From Herbaspirillum frisingense GSF30 (lineage in GTDB: Bacteria; Pseudomonadota; Gammaproteobacteria; Burkholderiales; Burkholderiaceae_D), in contig NZ_AEEC02000027.1 of assembly GCF_000300975.2 (NCBI RefSeq), positions 1 to 64,000 on the forward strand: a stretch of DNA of 64,000 nt, given 5' to 3'. Shown piece by piece: positions 1 to 6,901 of this stretch (the stretch's first letter is position 1; each line of letters begins with the position of its first letter). Under the pieces are notes generated by a model, which made no database searches, was not told the origin of the DNA, and saw only the letters and a program-made list of their open reading frames with translations. The position numbers and the translations under genes are program-made.

Positions 1-1
1 T

Positions 2-370
2 GTGGCCGGTGCCATGTTCGGCGCCTTCCAGGGTTTCGTCTCGCCGGAATCCTTCTCCCTGACCGAATCCATTGCCGTGCTGGCCATGGTGGTGCTGGGC
101 GGCATCGGCCACATCCCCGGCGTGGTGCTGGGTGGCGTGATCCTGGCCGCGCTGCCGGAAGTGCTGCGCCACGTGGTGGAGCCGCTGCAGATGGCCATTT
201 TCGGCCGTGTCTGGATCGATGCCGAAGTGCTGCGTCAGCTGCTCTACGGCCTGGCCATGGTGGTCATCATGCTGACCCGCCCGGCTGGCCTGTGGCCCTC
301 GCCGCGCCATGAAGACCGTCCCGAAGTGGACCATACCAAAGTCGGCACGACCGGCGAAGTCAAAGCCTAA
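2..370 (+). CDS. livM: Branched-chain amino acid ABC transporter permease LivM, C-terminal part (5' truncated by window edge)
   Basis: The reading frame is open at the window edge, so only the last ~122 residues are present. They carry hydrophobic, glycine-rich segments (VVLGGIGHIPGVVLGG) typical of the last membrane helices of LivM/LivH permeases, followed by a charged cytoplasmic tail. LivM pairs with LivH to form the inner-membrane channel for Leu/Ile/Val or related amides, driven by LivG and LivF. The stop lies 15 bp before livG, so the genes should be cotranscribed. The family call rests on the tail sequence and on the two ATPase genes that follow; the substrate cannot be read from this fragment. 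Confidence 0.88.
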   Translation: MAGAMFGAFQGFVSPESFSLTESIAVLAMVVLGGIGHIPGVVLGGVILAALPEVLRHVVEPLQMAIFGRVWIDAEVLRQLLYGLAMVVIMLTRPAGLWPSPRHEDRPEVDHTKVGTTGEVKA

Positions 371-385
371 GCTGGAGCACAGAAC

Positions 386-1153
386 ATGACACAGACACTG
401 CTCAAGATCCGCGACGTCAGCAAGCGTTTCGGCGGCCTGCAAGCCCTGAACGGCGTGGGCATCACCATCGAGCGCGGCCAGATCTATGGCCTGATCGGCC
501 CCAACGGCGCCGGCAAGACCACCTTCTTCAACGTCATCACGGGCCTGTATCAACCGGACACCGGCAGCTTCGAGCTGGACGGCAAGCCCTATAGCCCCAG
601 CGCCCCGCACGAAGTGGCCAAGGCCGGCATCGCCCGCACCTTCCAGAACATCCGCCTCTTTGGCGAGATGACCGTGCTGGAAAACGTGATGGTCGGTTGC
701 CACGTGCGCACCAAGCAGAACGTGTTTGGTGCGGTCTTCCGCCACAAGGCAGCCCGTGACGAAGAAGCGGCGATCCGCGCCAAGTCGCAGCAACTGCTGG
801 ACTTCGTGGGCATCGGCCAGTTCGCCAAGCGCACCGCGCGTCACCTGTCGTATGGTGACCAGCGTCGCCTGGAAATCGCCCGTGCCCTGGCCACCGACCC
901 GCAACTGCTGGCGCTGGACGAACCGGCAGCCGGCATGAACGCCACCGAGAAACTGGGCCTGCGCGAGCTGCTGGTGAAGATCCAGGCCGATGGCCGGACC
1001 ATCCTGCTGATCGAACACGATGTGAAGCTGATGATGGGCCTGTGCAACCGCATCACGGTGCTGGACTACGGCAAGCCGATTGCCGAGGGCGTACCGGCCG
1101 ACGTACAGAAGAACCCGGCGGTGATCGAAGCCTACCTGGGCGCGGGACATTAA
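386..1153 (+). CDS. livG: Branched-chain amino acid ABC transporter ATP-binding protein LivG
   Basis: This 255-residue cytoplasmic ATPase energises branched-chain amino acid uptake together with LivF. Visible motifs are Walker A (GPNGAGKTT, residues 38-46), an ABC signature (LSYGDQRR, ~155), Walker B (LLALDEP, ~175) and the switch histidine (LLIEHD). The C-terminal VIEAYLG ending is characteristic of the LivG/LivF family. Length is normal for LivG. It follows livM after 15 bp and precedes livF, although a 179-bp gap with a palindromic repeat separates it from livF. Confidence 0.95.
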   Translation: MTQTLLKIRDVSKRFGGLQALNGVGITIERGQIYGLIGPNGAGKTTFFNVITGLYQPDTGSFELDGKPYSPSAPHEVAKAGIARTFQNIRLFGEMTVLENVMVGCHVRTKQNVFGAVFRHKAARDEEAAIRAKSQQLLDFVGIGQFAKRTARHLSYGDQRRLEIARALATDPQLLALDEPAAGMNATEKLGLRELLVKIQADGRTILLIEHDVKLMMGLCNRITVLDYGKPIAEGVPADVQKNPAVIEAYLGAGH

Positions 1154-1190
1154 CTAATGGCGGCCTCGAAATCGGTTGCGCAGCCACTTG

Positions 1191-1281
1191 CCGTTCGTCC
1201 TGAGTAGCGGCGCAGCCGCGTATCGAAGGGGCGCAGGCGCGTCTTCGATACGGCCATGAATGGCCTACTCAGCCCGAACGG
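1191..1281. repeat. Nested palindromic (REP-like) element between livG and livF
   Basis: Outer arms CCGTTCGTCCTGAGTAG (1191-1207) and CTACTCAGCCCGAACGG (1265-1281) are inverted with one non-complementary dinucleotide step. An inner pair, CGTATCGAAG (1219-1228) and CTTCGATACG (1243-1252), is perfectly inverted. The spacers also contain short inverted words, so the transcript could fold into a long two-stage hairpin. Motifs of the type CCGTTCG...TCGAAGG are widespread intergenic repeats in proteobacteria. Here the element sits inside an operon, where it could set the livG:livF expression ratio. The function is inference. Confidence 0.75.
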
Positions 1282-1332
1282 TAGTGGATTGATTTCAGTA
1301 CAGCCTCCAAGCAGCTAGCGAGAGCACAAAAC

Positions 1333-2058
1333 ATGACAACGAACATCCTCAAAGTCGAACAACTGAGCGTGGCCTATGGCGGCATCCAGGCCGTCAAGGG
1401 TATTGCGCTGGAAGTCAACGAAGGCGAACTGGTGACCCTGATCGGTGCCAACGGCGCCGGCAAGACCACTACCTTGAAAGCCATCACCGGCACGCTACCC
1501 AGCAGCAAGGTAGATGGCCACGTGTATTACATGGGCAATCCGCTGAAGGGCAAGAAATCCTTCGAGCTGGTCAAGGACAAGCTGGCGATGGTGCCGGAAG
1601 GGCGGGGCGTCTTCACGCGCATGAGCATCCAGGAAAACCTGCTGATGGGTGCCTACACCAGCAATGACAAGGGCCAGATCCAGGCCGACATCGACCGCTG
1701 GTTCGAGGTCTTCCCGCGATTGAAGGAACGGGCGGCGCAGATGGCCGGTACCTTGTCGGGTGGCGAACAGCAGATGCTGGCCATGGCACGCGCGCTGATG
1801 AGCCACCCCAAGCTGCTGTTGCTGGACGAGCCCTCGATGGGCCTGTCGCCGATCATGGTGGAGAAGATCTTTGAAGTGATCCGCAATGTGTCGGCCCAGG
1901 GCATCACCATCCTGCTGGTGGAACAGAACGCCAAGCTGGCGCTGGAGGCGGCGCATCGCGGTTACGTGATGGAGTCCGGCCTGATCACCATGGAAGGCGA
2001 GGCCAAGCAGATGCTGGATGATCCACGGGTCAAGGCGGCTTACCTGGGTGAGGGTTGA
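1333..2058 (+). CDS. livF: Branched-chain amino acid ABC transporter ATP-binding protein LivF
   Basis: This 241-residue ATPase is the second nucleotide-binding subunit of the Liv transporter. It shows Walker A (GANGAGKTT, ~38-46), the ABC signature LSGGEQQMLAMARAL and Walker B LLLLDEPSMGLSP, the last two being typical LivF wording. The family ending VKAAYLGEG is present. It lies downstream of livG with an unusually long 179-bp spacer and is followed by a strong terminator at 2128-2159, so it is the last gene of the operon. Confidence 0.95.
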   Translation: MTTNILKVEQLSVAYGGIQAVKGIALEVNEGELVTLIGANGAGKTTTLKAITGTLPSSKVDGHVYYMGNPLKGKKSFELVKDKLAMVPEGRGVFTRMSIQENLLMGAYTSNDKGQIQADIDRWFEVFPRLKERAAQMAGTLSGGEQQMLAMARALMSHPKLLLLDEPSMGLSPIMVEKIFEVIRNVSAQGITILLVEQNAKLALEAAHRGYVMESGLITMEGEAKQMLDDPRVKAAYLGEG

Positions 2059-2127
2059 TCATTGGCATTCGTGACGATGCGATAGATGATTGACTGCGTC
2101 CTCCATGAGATGCAGGTAACGTTGACG

Positions 2128-2159
2128 AAAAAAAGCGCAGCCTGGCTGCGCTTTTTTTT
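2128..2159 (+). terminator. Rho-independent terminator of the liv operon
   Basis: Stem GCGCAGC (2135-2141) and GCTGCGC (2145-2151) around a 3-nt loop, preceded by A residues and followed by eight T residues (2152-2159). It lies 77 bp after livF. The A-tract on the other side could make it work in both directions for the opposing gene at 2212-2676. Confidence 0.92.
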
Positions 2160-2211
2160 CGTCCATCCGCTCGGCATGCCGATGACACGGCAGTGACGGC
2201 CGGGTGCGGTA

Positions 2212-2676
2212 TCAGGCCGCCTTGCGTGCTTTCACCTGATTGCGCAGGCTGCGCACCTTGTCGTGATTGGCCAGCACACCTTGATACTGGCGCTCCACGA
2301 TCAGGCGGATATCGGTAGGCAGGTCTTCACTCAAGGCCTTGCGGTAGGCGTTGACGGCGGCATCCTCGCCGCGTTCGCATTCGTCCAGGATGCTCTCGTC
2401 ATCGCGCCCGGTGATGGCGCTCTTCAGATTCACCCACTGGCGATGCAGGGTGCCGCCCAGCGTGCTGTGGCTGGCCGGTTCACCGCCCAACCGGCGTACC
2501 AGGTCCTGCAGGTCCAGCGCCGTCTGCGCACATTCGGTGGCGCGCACCATGAAGGTGTCCTTGTAGGGGATGTAGCGTTCCTGTGCGTCGTCGGCACAGG
2601 CGCGGAAACCCTTTTCGCCGTCGATGGAAATCTGGATCAGGTCATTGAGCGTGGAAATCAGGTGTTCGTTGGTCAT
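2212..2676 (-). CDS. PA2169-family four-helix-bundle protein (DUF2383)
   Basis: A 154-residue, mostly helical, acidic protein without signal peptide. The sequence begins MTNEHLISTLNDLIQ and has regularly spaced acidic and histidine-containing helices, the pattern of DUF2383/PA2169-family ferritin-like bundles, whose function is not established. The start at 2676 is chosen because GAAAGGAGAG lies just upstream. A longer in-frame extension towards 2814 lacks a ribosome site and has unlikely composition. It follows the 25-residue membrane peptide gene at 2757-2834 on the same strand with an 80-bp gap and belongs to the stress island. Confidence 0.8.
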   Translation of the reverse strand: MTNEHLISTLNDLIQISIDGEKGFRACADDAQERYIPYKDTFMVRATECAQTALDLQDLVRRLGGEPASHSTLGGTLHRQWVNLKSAITGRDDESILDECERGEDAAVNAYRKALSEDLPTDIRLIVERQYQGVLANHDKVRSLRNQVKARKAA

Positions 2677-2756
2677 GTTGCTCTCCTTTCTCGCTTGCTT
2701 TACGCCAATCGACACCGGCCCGCAGCCCGCAGGCGGCGCTGCCGGTATAGATGGGG

Positions 2757-2834
2757 TCAGTGGACGAACAGATAGATCAGCACCAGCAGGAAAGCCGGAA
2801 CGCCACACAGCCATGCCAGGAAATACTTGCCCAT
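2757..2834 (-). CDS. 25-residue membrane peptide of the stress island
   Basis: The strand reads ATG at 2834 after an excellent ribosome site (AAGAAGGAGAACATC) and stops with TGA at 2757-2759. The product starts MGKYFLAWLCGVP and continues with a hydrophobic run ending LVLIYLFVH, so it is essentially one transmembrane helix. A second peptide at 4057-4131 has the same length and the same N-terminal scheme M-x-K-x-x-L-x-W-L-x-G-V-P, which argues that both are real genes. Function unknown. The motif TCCTAC-N20-GATGG lies ~135-160 bp upstream. Confidence 0.75.
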   Translation of the reverse strand: MGKYFLAWLCGVPAFLLVLIYLFVH

Positions 2835-2965
2835 GATGTTCTCCTTCTTGTTTATCGGATTCAGTTGGGTGGACGCCGCTCCCGATGCGGGAAGCCTGGG
2901 AGCCTGGGAGTCGGCGCTGCTTTTCGATTGCATGCTGTCATCCTATGAGCCCACTCCGGTGATTT

Positions 2966-2996
2966 CCATCGGACGGCGGCGCAAGCGCATGTAGGA
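2966..2996 (-). promoter_or_regulatory. Shared stress-island motif, copy A (TCCTAC-N20-GATGG)
   Basis: On the minus strand TCCTAC (2996-2991) is followed after exactly 20 nt by GATGG (2970-2966), pointing at the peptide gene that starts at 2834. It is one of six similarly oriented copies in the island. It may be a promoter (-35/-10-like pair) or an activator site. The assignment is from this comparison only. Confidence 0.5.
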
Positions 2997-3104
2997 AACA
3001 GCCCTGCTTTCCCTTCCGCAAGCATCCCGGCAAAAATCCGCTCGCCAGCCTCTATCCGGAATATGCCGGAATGCCGCAATCCCAATGCCGACAAGACTTT
3101 GCGC

Positions 3105-3164
3105 TTTGTCCTACAAGACAATCGGCAGGCGTCCTATAGAGCCCGACAGTAGGGCCTCGCTATC
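3105..3164 (+). promoter_or_regulatory. Shared stress-island motif, copy B, in a 60-bp block resembling 3807-3865
   Basis: TCCTAC (3109-3114) is followed after 20 nt by TATAG (3135-3139). The surrounding block TTGTCCTACAAGNCAATCGG is nearly identical to the block at 3807, and the similarity continues to a shared TATC about 60 bp on. It lies ~195 bp before the CsbD-like gene at 3310. Confidence 0.55.
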
Positions 3165-3309
3165 ATTTTTCCCCATGTTGTACAGGTTTCCCGGCGTAAC
3201 AGGGCAAGGCCTGATGGCCTGGCCCGGCCGATGATCCGCAGGCCCGGATGATCCGGGTCCGGATCAAAGATGTGATCCCCCGACCACCCTGACCACGAGG
3301 AGACGCACC

Positions 3310-3507
3310 ATGAACAAGAAGACCATCACCGGCCAATTCCAGTTTGCCCTGGGCAAAGTCCAGGAAGGCGTCGGTAGCGTGCTGGGCAATGTGCAGCTGC
3401 AACGTGCCGCCCAGCGCCGCCAGATGGATGGTCGCATCATGCACGCGGTCGGCGAGGCGCAGGATCTGATCAAGCGTTCCCTGCGCCAGCGCGCGGGTTC
3501 GGTGTGA
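3310..3507 (+). CDS. Small CsbD-like stress protein
   Basis: A 65-residue basic, helical protein without signal peptide. The N-terminal stretch (GQFQFALGKVQEGVGSVLGN) follows the CsbD scheme of G-x-x-x-x-x-x-G-K-V-x-E-x-x-G, and the rest is rich in Gln and Arg. CsbD-family proteins are abundant stress-induced proteins of unknown biochemical role. The start ATG follows GAGGAGACGCACC. It is flanked by another small gene at 3559 and by motif copy B upstream. The family assignment is plausible rather than certain because the second half is divergent. Confidence 0.65.
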   Translation: MNKKTITGQFQFALGKVQEGVGSVLGNVQLQRAAQRRQMDGRIMHAVGEAQDLIKRSLRQRAGSV

Positions 3508-3558
3508 AGCCTGTGTAAATCAGGCGTCAGCCATCAGCTATTACCTGCGGGAGACGAG

Positions 3559-3783
3559 ATGAGTATTGCCAGAAAATTGTTGTGGGCTGCCGGCATGGCC
3601 GGGGTCGCCGTCTGCGCCACCCTGCGTGTACTGGCCCGTGATGCAGCGCGTCGTGACCAGCGCCAGCAGAGCCTGGCACTGCAGCGCTGGGAAGACGAAG
3701 GCGGCAGCGCCCGCACCGTGGCCCAACGTGGCCGCCGTGGCGCCGATAACCGCGGCAGCCGCGGTAGCCGTGCCGTGCGGTAG
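3559..3783 (+). CDS. Small hypothetical membrane-anchored basic protein
   Basis: 74 residues. The N-terminus (MSIARKLLWAAGMAGVAVCA) is one short hydrophobic helix, and the remainder is strongly basic with RG/RGS-type repeats near the C-terminus. A GGGAGACGAG ribosome site precedes the ATG at 3559. It lies 51 bp after the CsbD-like gene and is probably cotranscribed with it. I recognise no family. The basic tail could contact nucleic acid or phospholipid head groups, but that is a guess. Confidence 0.5.
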   Translation: MSIARKLLWAAGMAGVAVCATLRVLARDAARRDQRQQSLALQRWEDEGGSARTVAQRGRRGADNRGSRGSRAVR

Positions 3784-3806
3784 TGCAGCACCCGGGCGCC
3801 TGGCTT

Positions 3807-3865
3807 ATTGTCCTACAAGGCAATCGGGCTGGCGCCGATAGCGAGCGCAACAGGGGCTCAGTATC
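3807..3865 (+). promoter_or_regulatory. Shared stress-island motif, copy C
   Basis: TCCTAC (3811-3816) is followed after 20 nt by GATAG (3837-3841). The block aligns with 3105-3164 over its whole length. It precedes the 24-residue peptide gene at 4057 by ~240 bp and could drive the run of genes 4057-5540. Confidence 0.55.
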
Positions 3866-4056
3866 TTGAACCTACTCGCTGACGTGATGAAGGACGTAAC
3901 GAAAGCAAGCAATGCCGATGCATTGAAAACGGTAAGAAAACCGTAAGTGAAGGCTCACAAGAACTCACAAGCAACGAAGGCGCCGGAGACTGCGTCGCAC
4001 TATCGCAATCACCAGGAAAGTCGCCGGCACGATGAAGAACAACGGAGGAGGAGATC

Positions 4057-4131
4057 ATGGACAAGCTCGTGCTCGGATGGCTTCTGGGTGTGCCGGTGCT
4101 GATGCTGATCGTTCTGCAGTACCTGATGTGA
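4057..4131 (+). CDS. 24-residue membrane peptide of the stress island
   Basis: ATG at 4057 follows a strong ribosome site (ACGGAGGAGGAGATC) and the frame stops with TGA at 4129-4131. The peptide begins MDKLVLGWLLGVPVLM and is hydrophobic to its end. It matches the 25-residue peptide at 2757-2834 in spacing of Lys, Trp, Gly, Val and Pro. A single-pass membrane microprotein is the simplest reading. It lies 82 bp before the DUF883 gene and is probably in one transcript with it. Function unknown. Confidence 0.72.
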   Translation: MDKLVLGWLLGVPVLMLIVLQYLM

Positions 4132-4213
4132 GCAGATTCTGAAGGCGCCAACGACGCTGGCGACGCTATCAGCGCGTGCCATTGAACCCGAAACGAATAC
4201 ATGGAGGGCAAGT

Positions 4214-4528
4214 ATGCAAGCCAACAAATTCAAGACCGTCCGTAGCGATGTGCAATCGCTGCTGCAACAAGCCCAGGACCTGTTCGCCGAAGCGGCCAAC
4301 ACCACCGGCAAGAAGGCCGATGACCTGCGTGCCACCGCCCAGGATCTGCTGGAGCAGGCCCTGAGCACCGCCCAGGATGCACAGGCCGCCGTGGTGGAAA
4401 CCGGTCGTCAGATCGTCACCAGCACCGATGACTACGTCCAGTCCAATCCGTGGCGTGCCATTGCCATCGGCACCGGTATAGGCCTCCTGGTCGGTCTGGC
4501 CGTCGGTCGCTGCGCTGACCACGACTGA
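4214..4528 (+). CDS. DUF883 family membrane-anchored protein (ElaB/YqjD/YgaM type)
   Basis: 104 residues. Positions ~1-75 form an amphipathic, Ala/Gln/Glu-rich helix (LLQQAQDLFAEAANTTGKKA), and the end is a glycine-rich transmembrane segment (WRAIAIGTGIGLLVGLAVGR). This is the DUF883 architecture. In E. coli the family members ElaB and YqjD are tail-anchored inner-membrane proteins made in stationary phase, and YqjD binds ribosomes. The start follows GGAGGGCAAGT. It is followed by the ferritin-like gene with a 119-bp spacer. Confidence 0.9.
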   Translation: MQANKFKTVRSDVQSLLQQAQDLFAEAANTTGKKADDLRATAQDLLEQALSTAQDAQAAVVETGRQIVTSTDDYVQSNPWRAIAIGTGIGLLVGLAVGRCADHD

Positions 4529-4647
4529 TTTCCCATTCCGTTGCGATGCCTGCGCGGCATCACGGCTGCAGCCAGGCGCTCCGCATGCGGGATACAGGAC
4601 AACACCCCCATAGCGAAGTGCATTAGTCAAGAAACCGGAGAAAAGGA

Positions 4648-5214
4648 ATGACCACCATGACCAAGAATCCCCCGAAGACCGACGTCAAGAAAAAAGCCGA
4701 TTTCCACCTGGACAAGGAAGCCATTCGCGCCGCCGCCAAGAAGATCGATGACGGTGCCGTGACCGAAGGCTATCGCGGCAACCGCGAGGAAGTCGTCGCC
4801 ATGCTCAACGATGCGCTGGCTACCGAGCTGCTGTGCGTGATGCGCTACAAGCGTCACTACTACACCGCCAAGGGCCTGGAAATCGAGGCCATCAAGGGTG
4901 AGTTCCTGCAGCACGCTCAGGAAGAGCAGAGTCACGCTGACCAGATTGCCGAGCGCATCGTGCAGCTCAATGGCGAGCCGGATTTCAACCCGAAGACCAT
5001 CGCCGAGCGCAGCCATGCGCAGTATGACGAGTCCTCCGATATCAAGGACATGATCCGCGCCAACCTGGTGGAAGAGCGTGTGGCCATCGAGGCCTACCGC
5101 CAGATGATCGAGCGCATCGGCGACGATGATCCGACTACCAAGCACATGCTGATCCAGATCATGGCGCAGGAAGAAGAGCACGCCGATGACATGAGCGATC
5201 TGCTGGGCCTGTAG
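4648..5214 (+). CDS. Ferritin-like/bacterioferritin-type protein
   Basis: 188 residues with no signal peptide. A four-helix ferritin-like core carries two carboxylate/His sets: ALATELLCVMRYKRHYY with HAQEEQSHAD, and NLVEERVAIEAYRQM with MAQEEEHADD. These E...ExxH pairs are what a dinuclear iron site needs. Proteins of this type store iron or remove peroxide in the cytoplasm. A lysine-rich N-terminal extension of ~20 residues precedes the core, as in DNA-binding Dps relatives. The ATG at 4648 follows GGAGAAAAGGA; an ATG three codons later is an alternative start. Confidence 0.85.
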   Translation: MTTMTKNPPKTDVKKKADFHLDKEAIRAAAKKIDDGAVTEGYRGNREEVVAMLNDALATELLCVMRYKRHYYTAKGLEIEAIKGEFLQHAQEEQSHADQIAERIVQLNGEPDFNPKTIAERSHAQYDESSDIKDMIRANLVEERVAIEAYRQMIERIGDDDPTTKHMLIQIMAQEEEHADDMSDLLGL

Positions 5215-5327
5215 ATCCGGCAACCGTTGCAAGCATGGGCGCGAGAGCGCAAGCGAGAAGGTAATGAGAACGTAACGAGGGGCCATCCCCCTCGATCTGA
5301 ACCCCAACCCACAACGAGGAGATCACC

Positions 5328-5540
5328 ATGAACTGGGACATCGTGGAAGGAAACTGGAAGCAATTCAAGGGCAAGGCCAAGGAACAGTGGGGCAAGCTGA
5401 CCGACGACGACCTCGACGTCATCGCCGGCAAGCGTGACCAACTGGCCGGCCGCGTGCAGGAGGCCTATGGCGTGAGCAAGGACGAAGCCGAGAAGCAGAT
5501 CCGTGATTTCGAGGATCGCAACAAGGACTGGCGTCAGTAA
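5328..5540 (+). CDS. CsbD family stress protein (YjbJ-like)
   Basis: 70 residues, a full-length CsbD/YjbJ protein. It begins MNWDIVEGNWKQFKGKAKEQ and contains the family core (WGKLTDDDLDVIAGKRDQLAG) and a C-terminal YGVSKDEAEKQI segment. E. coli YjbJ is a very abundant stationary-phase protein and B. subtilis CsbD is under sigma-B control, but the biochemical role is unknown. The ribosome site is ACGAGGAGATCACC. It is one of three CsbD-like genes in this island. Confidence 0.95.
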   Translation: MNWDIVEGNWKQFKGKAKEQWGKLTDDDLDVIAGKRDQLAGRVQEAYGVSKDEAEKQIRDFEDRNKDWRQ

Positions 5541-5642
5541 GCCGCCTGCCTCGAGCAAGCCCGCACCGGAGTTGGAGTGAGTGTGAGTGAGACCGTGAGC
5601 AGCAAGCGCAAGTGAAATCGCAGGACCGCAACATCGTAGTAC

Positions 5643-5664
5643 GCAGGCCGCTCACCCGGCCTGC
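5643..5664 (+). terminator. GC-rich hairpin without U-tract after csbD
   Basis: GCAGGCCG and CGGCCTGC form an 8-bp stem 100 bp downstream of the csbD stop. No T run follows, so it is more likely an mRNA 3'-end stabiliser or a partial terminator than an efficient intrinsic terminator. Confidence 0.4.
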
Positions 5665-5728
5665 ATAAGAATACGGCCCCAGGCCGCAACCCAGGCTATC
5701 AAAGCAAACCATGAGGAAGGACAACACA

Positions 5729-6106
5729 ATGAAAAAAATCATCGCAACCATGATCTTCGGCGCTGCCGCCATCGGCATGCACGGCGCAGCCTTCGCAGCT
5801 GACCCGGCCGCCGCACAATACAAGGCCGACAAGTCGCGCGCCGATGCCGACTACAAGGCAGCCAAGAAGAAATGCGGTCCTTTGAAGGGTAACGACCAGG
5901 ACGTGTGCGAGAAGGAAGCCAAGGCCGCCCACGAATCGGCAATCGCTGATGCCAAGGCCAAGCGCAAGGGTAGCGAAGCCGACAAGGATGCGCGCAAGGA
6001 CAAGAACGATGCCAACTATGACGTCGCCAAGGAAAAGTGCGACGCCGTGAGCGGTGACGCCAAGGACAAGTGCGTGGCCAACGCCAAGGCCAAGTACGGC
6101 AAGTAA
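5729..6106 (+). CDS. Secreted Lys/Ala-rich periplasmic protein with paired cysteines
   Basis: 125 residues. A signal peptide (MKKIIATMIFGAAAIGMHGA, predicted cleavage after AFA) leads to a very charged, helical region with repeated K-A-D words and four cysteines: KKCGPLKGNDQDVCEKEA and EKCDAVSGDAKDKC. The evenly spaced C-x8/9-C pairs suggest disulfides in the periplasm. The start at 5729 is preferred over 5711 because GAGGAAGGAC then serves as ribosome site. The protein at 11869-12204 has a similar plan (CKAQRGKQASTCRKEAAAA), so the two look like paralogs. Function unknown. Confidence 0.7.
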   Translation: MKKIIATMIFGAAAIGMHGAAFAADPAAAQYKADKSRADADYKAAKKKCGPLKGNDQDVCEKEAKAAHESAIADAKAKRKGSEADKDARKDKNDANYDVAKEKCDAVSGDAKDKCVANAKAKYGK

Positions 6107-6134
6107 TCCGGGTTCTTCGGCCGTAGGCCGATAA

Positions 6135-6167
6135 ACCATCGATTGACCATCGATTGACCATCGATTG
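6135..6167. repeat. Three tandem 11-bp repeats (ACCATCGATTG)
   Basis: Three perfect copies of ACCATCGATTG run from 6135 to 6167, and the following ACGATCATG is a degenerate fourth start. The unit contains the palindrome ATCGAT and its length is close to one helical turn, so the sites would face one side of the DNA. It lies ~85 bp upstream of the BON lipoprotein gene and could be an operator. The function is inferred. Confidence 0.8.
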
Positions 6168-6252
6168 ACGATCATGCGGTTTGCGCCCGGTAGATAGTCC
6201 GTGGCGCGGCCGCCAGACCAAGCTTATCCCCCAACAACATAGGAGTTTCATC

Positions 6253-6582
6253 ATGTCGCTGACCAAAATGTCCCTGACCAAGCGTTTCCTCGGTTTCTTC
6301 CTGGCCCTGTTCATGGTTTCCCTGGTGGGCTGCGCATCCAGCCCGGGCAAGGAAGGTACCGGCGAATACGTCGATGACGCCGTCATCACCACCAAGGTGA
6401 AGGCCGCCATCTTCAACGAGCCGAACCTGAAGTCCTCGGAAATCAATGTCGAAACCTACAAGGGCGTGGTCCAGCTGTCCGGTTTCGTCTCCAGCTCCAC
6501 CTCGGCTGCCCGTGCTACCGAACTGGCCCGTGGCGTCAAGGGTGTGGTCTCGGTGCGTAACGACCTGCGTCTGAAGCAGTAA
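6253..6582 (+). CDS. BON-domain lipoprotein (OsmY-like)
   Basis: 109 residues. The N-terminus is a lipoprotein signal (LALFMVSLVGCASS, lipobox cysteine at ~27). The mature part is a single BON domain (DDAVITTKVKAAIF, GVVQLSGFV, GVVSVRNDL). BON domains bind phospholipid surfaces; OsmY and DolP are the best-studied relatives and are induced by osmotic or envelope stress. Only one BON copy is present, against two in OsmY. The ATG at 6253 follows AGGAGTTTCATC. Upstream are three 11-bp repeats. Confidence 0.88.
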   Translation: MSLTKMSLTKRFLGFFLALFMVSLVGCASSPGKEGTGEYVDDAVITTKVKAAIFNEPNLKSSEINVETYKGVVQLSGFVSSSTSAARATELARGVKGVVSVRNDLRLKQ

Positions 6583-6901
6583 GGTCGGGAACTTGTGAGC
6601 GCGCGACCGGTCTGTTGACCGGTCTGCGCTTGTCCCGCTTAAGGACTTGCTGCTTGCAGAGCGTCTCGGAACGATCCGGTGCGTTCCGCAAGAAGACAGG
6701 TCAGGTGCAGTCGGGTATAGTTGGAATCCGTTGCTGCCGGGCATGCGCAAAGCCGGCCAGGGAAGGGCGGCGCGGCGGGAAAGCGGGACCATCCCGCGGA
6801 CTTGATTACCGCGTAAAACGGCGTAGAACCAGAGTACAACTACAAATCGTACCAAGCAGCGCCCACGGCGCTGGCGTTTCAATTCACTGCTCAAAATTGC
6901 C
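6583..6901. other. 319-bp gap before the response regulator gene
   Basis: No convincing gene. It contains a short repeat of the self-complementary word GACCGGTC around 6604-6626 and an inverted GCGGGA/TCCCGC pair near 6777-6798. It should hold the promoter of the regulator at 6902. I found no TCCTAC motif here. Confidence 0.4.

Noticed and set aside
2861..3121. 86-codon minus-strand frame in the gap before 3310
   Set aside because: No ribosome site, no domain, and it covers two copies of the shared regulatory motif; treated as intergenic.
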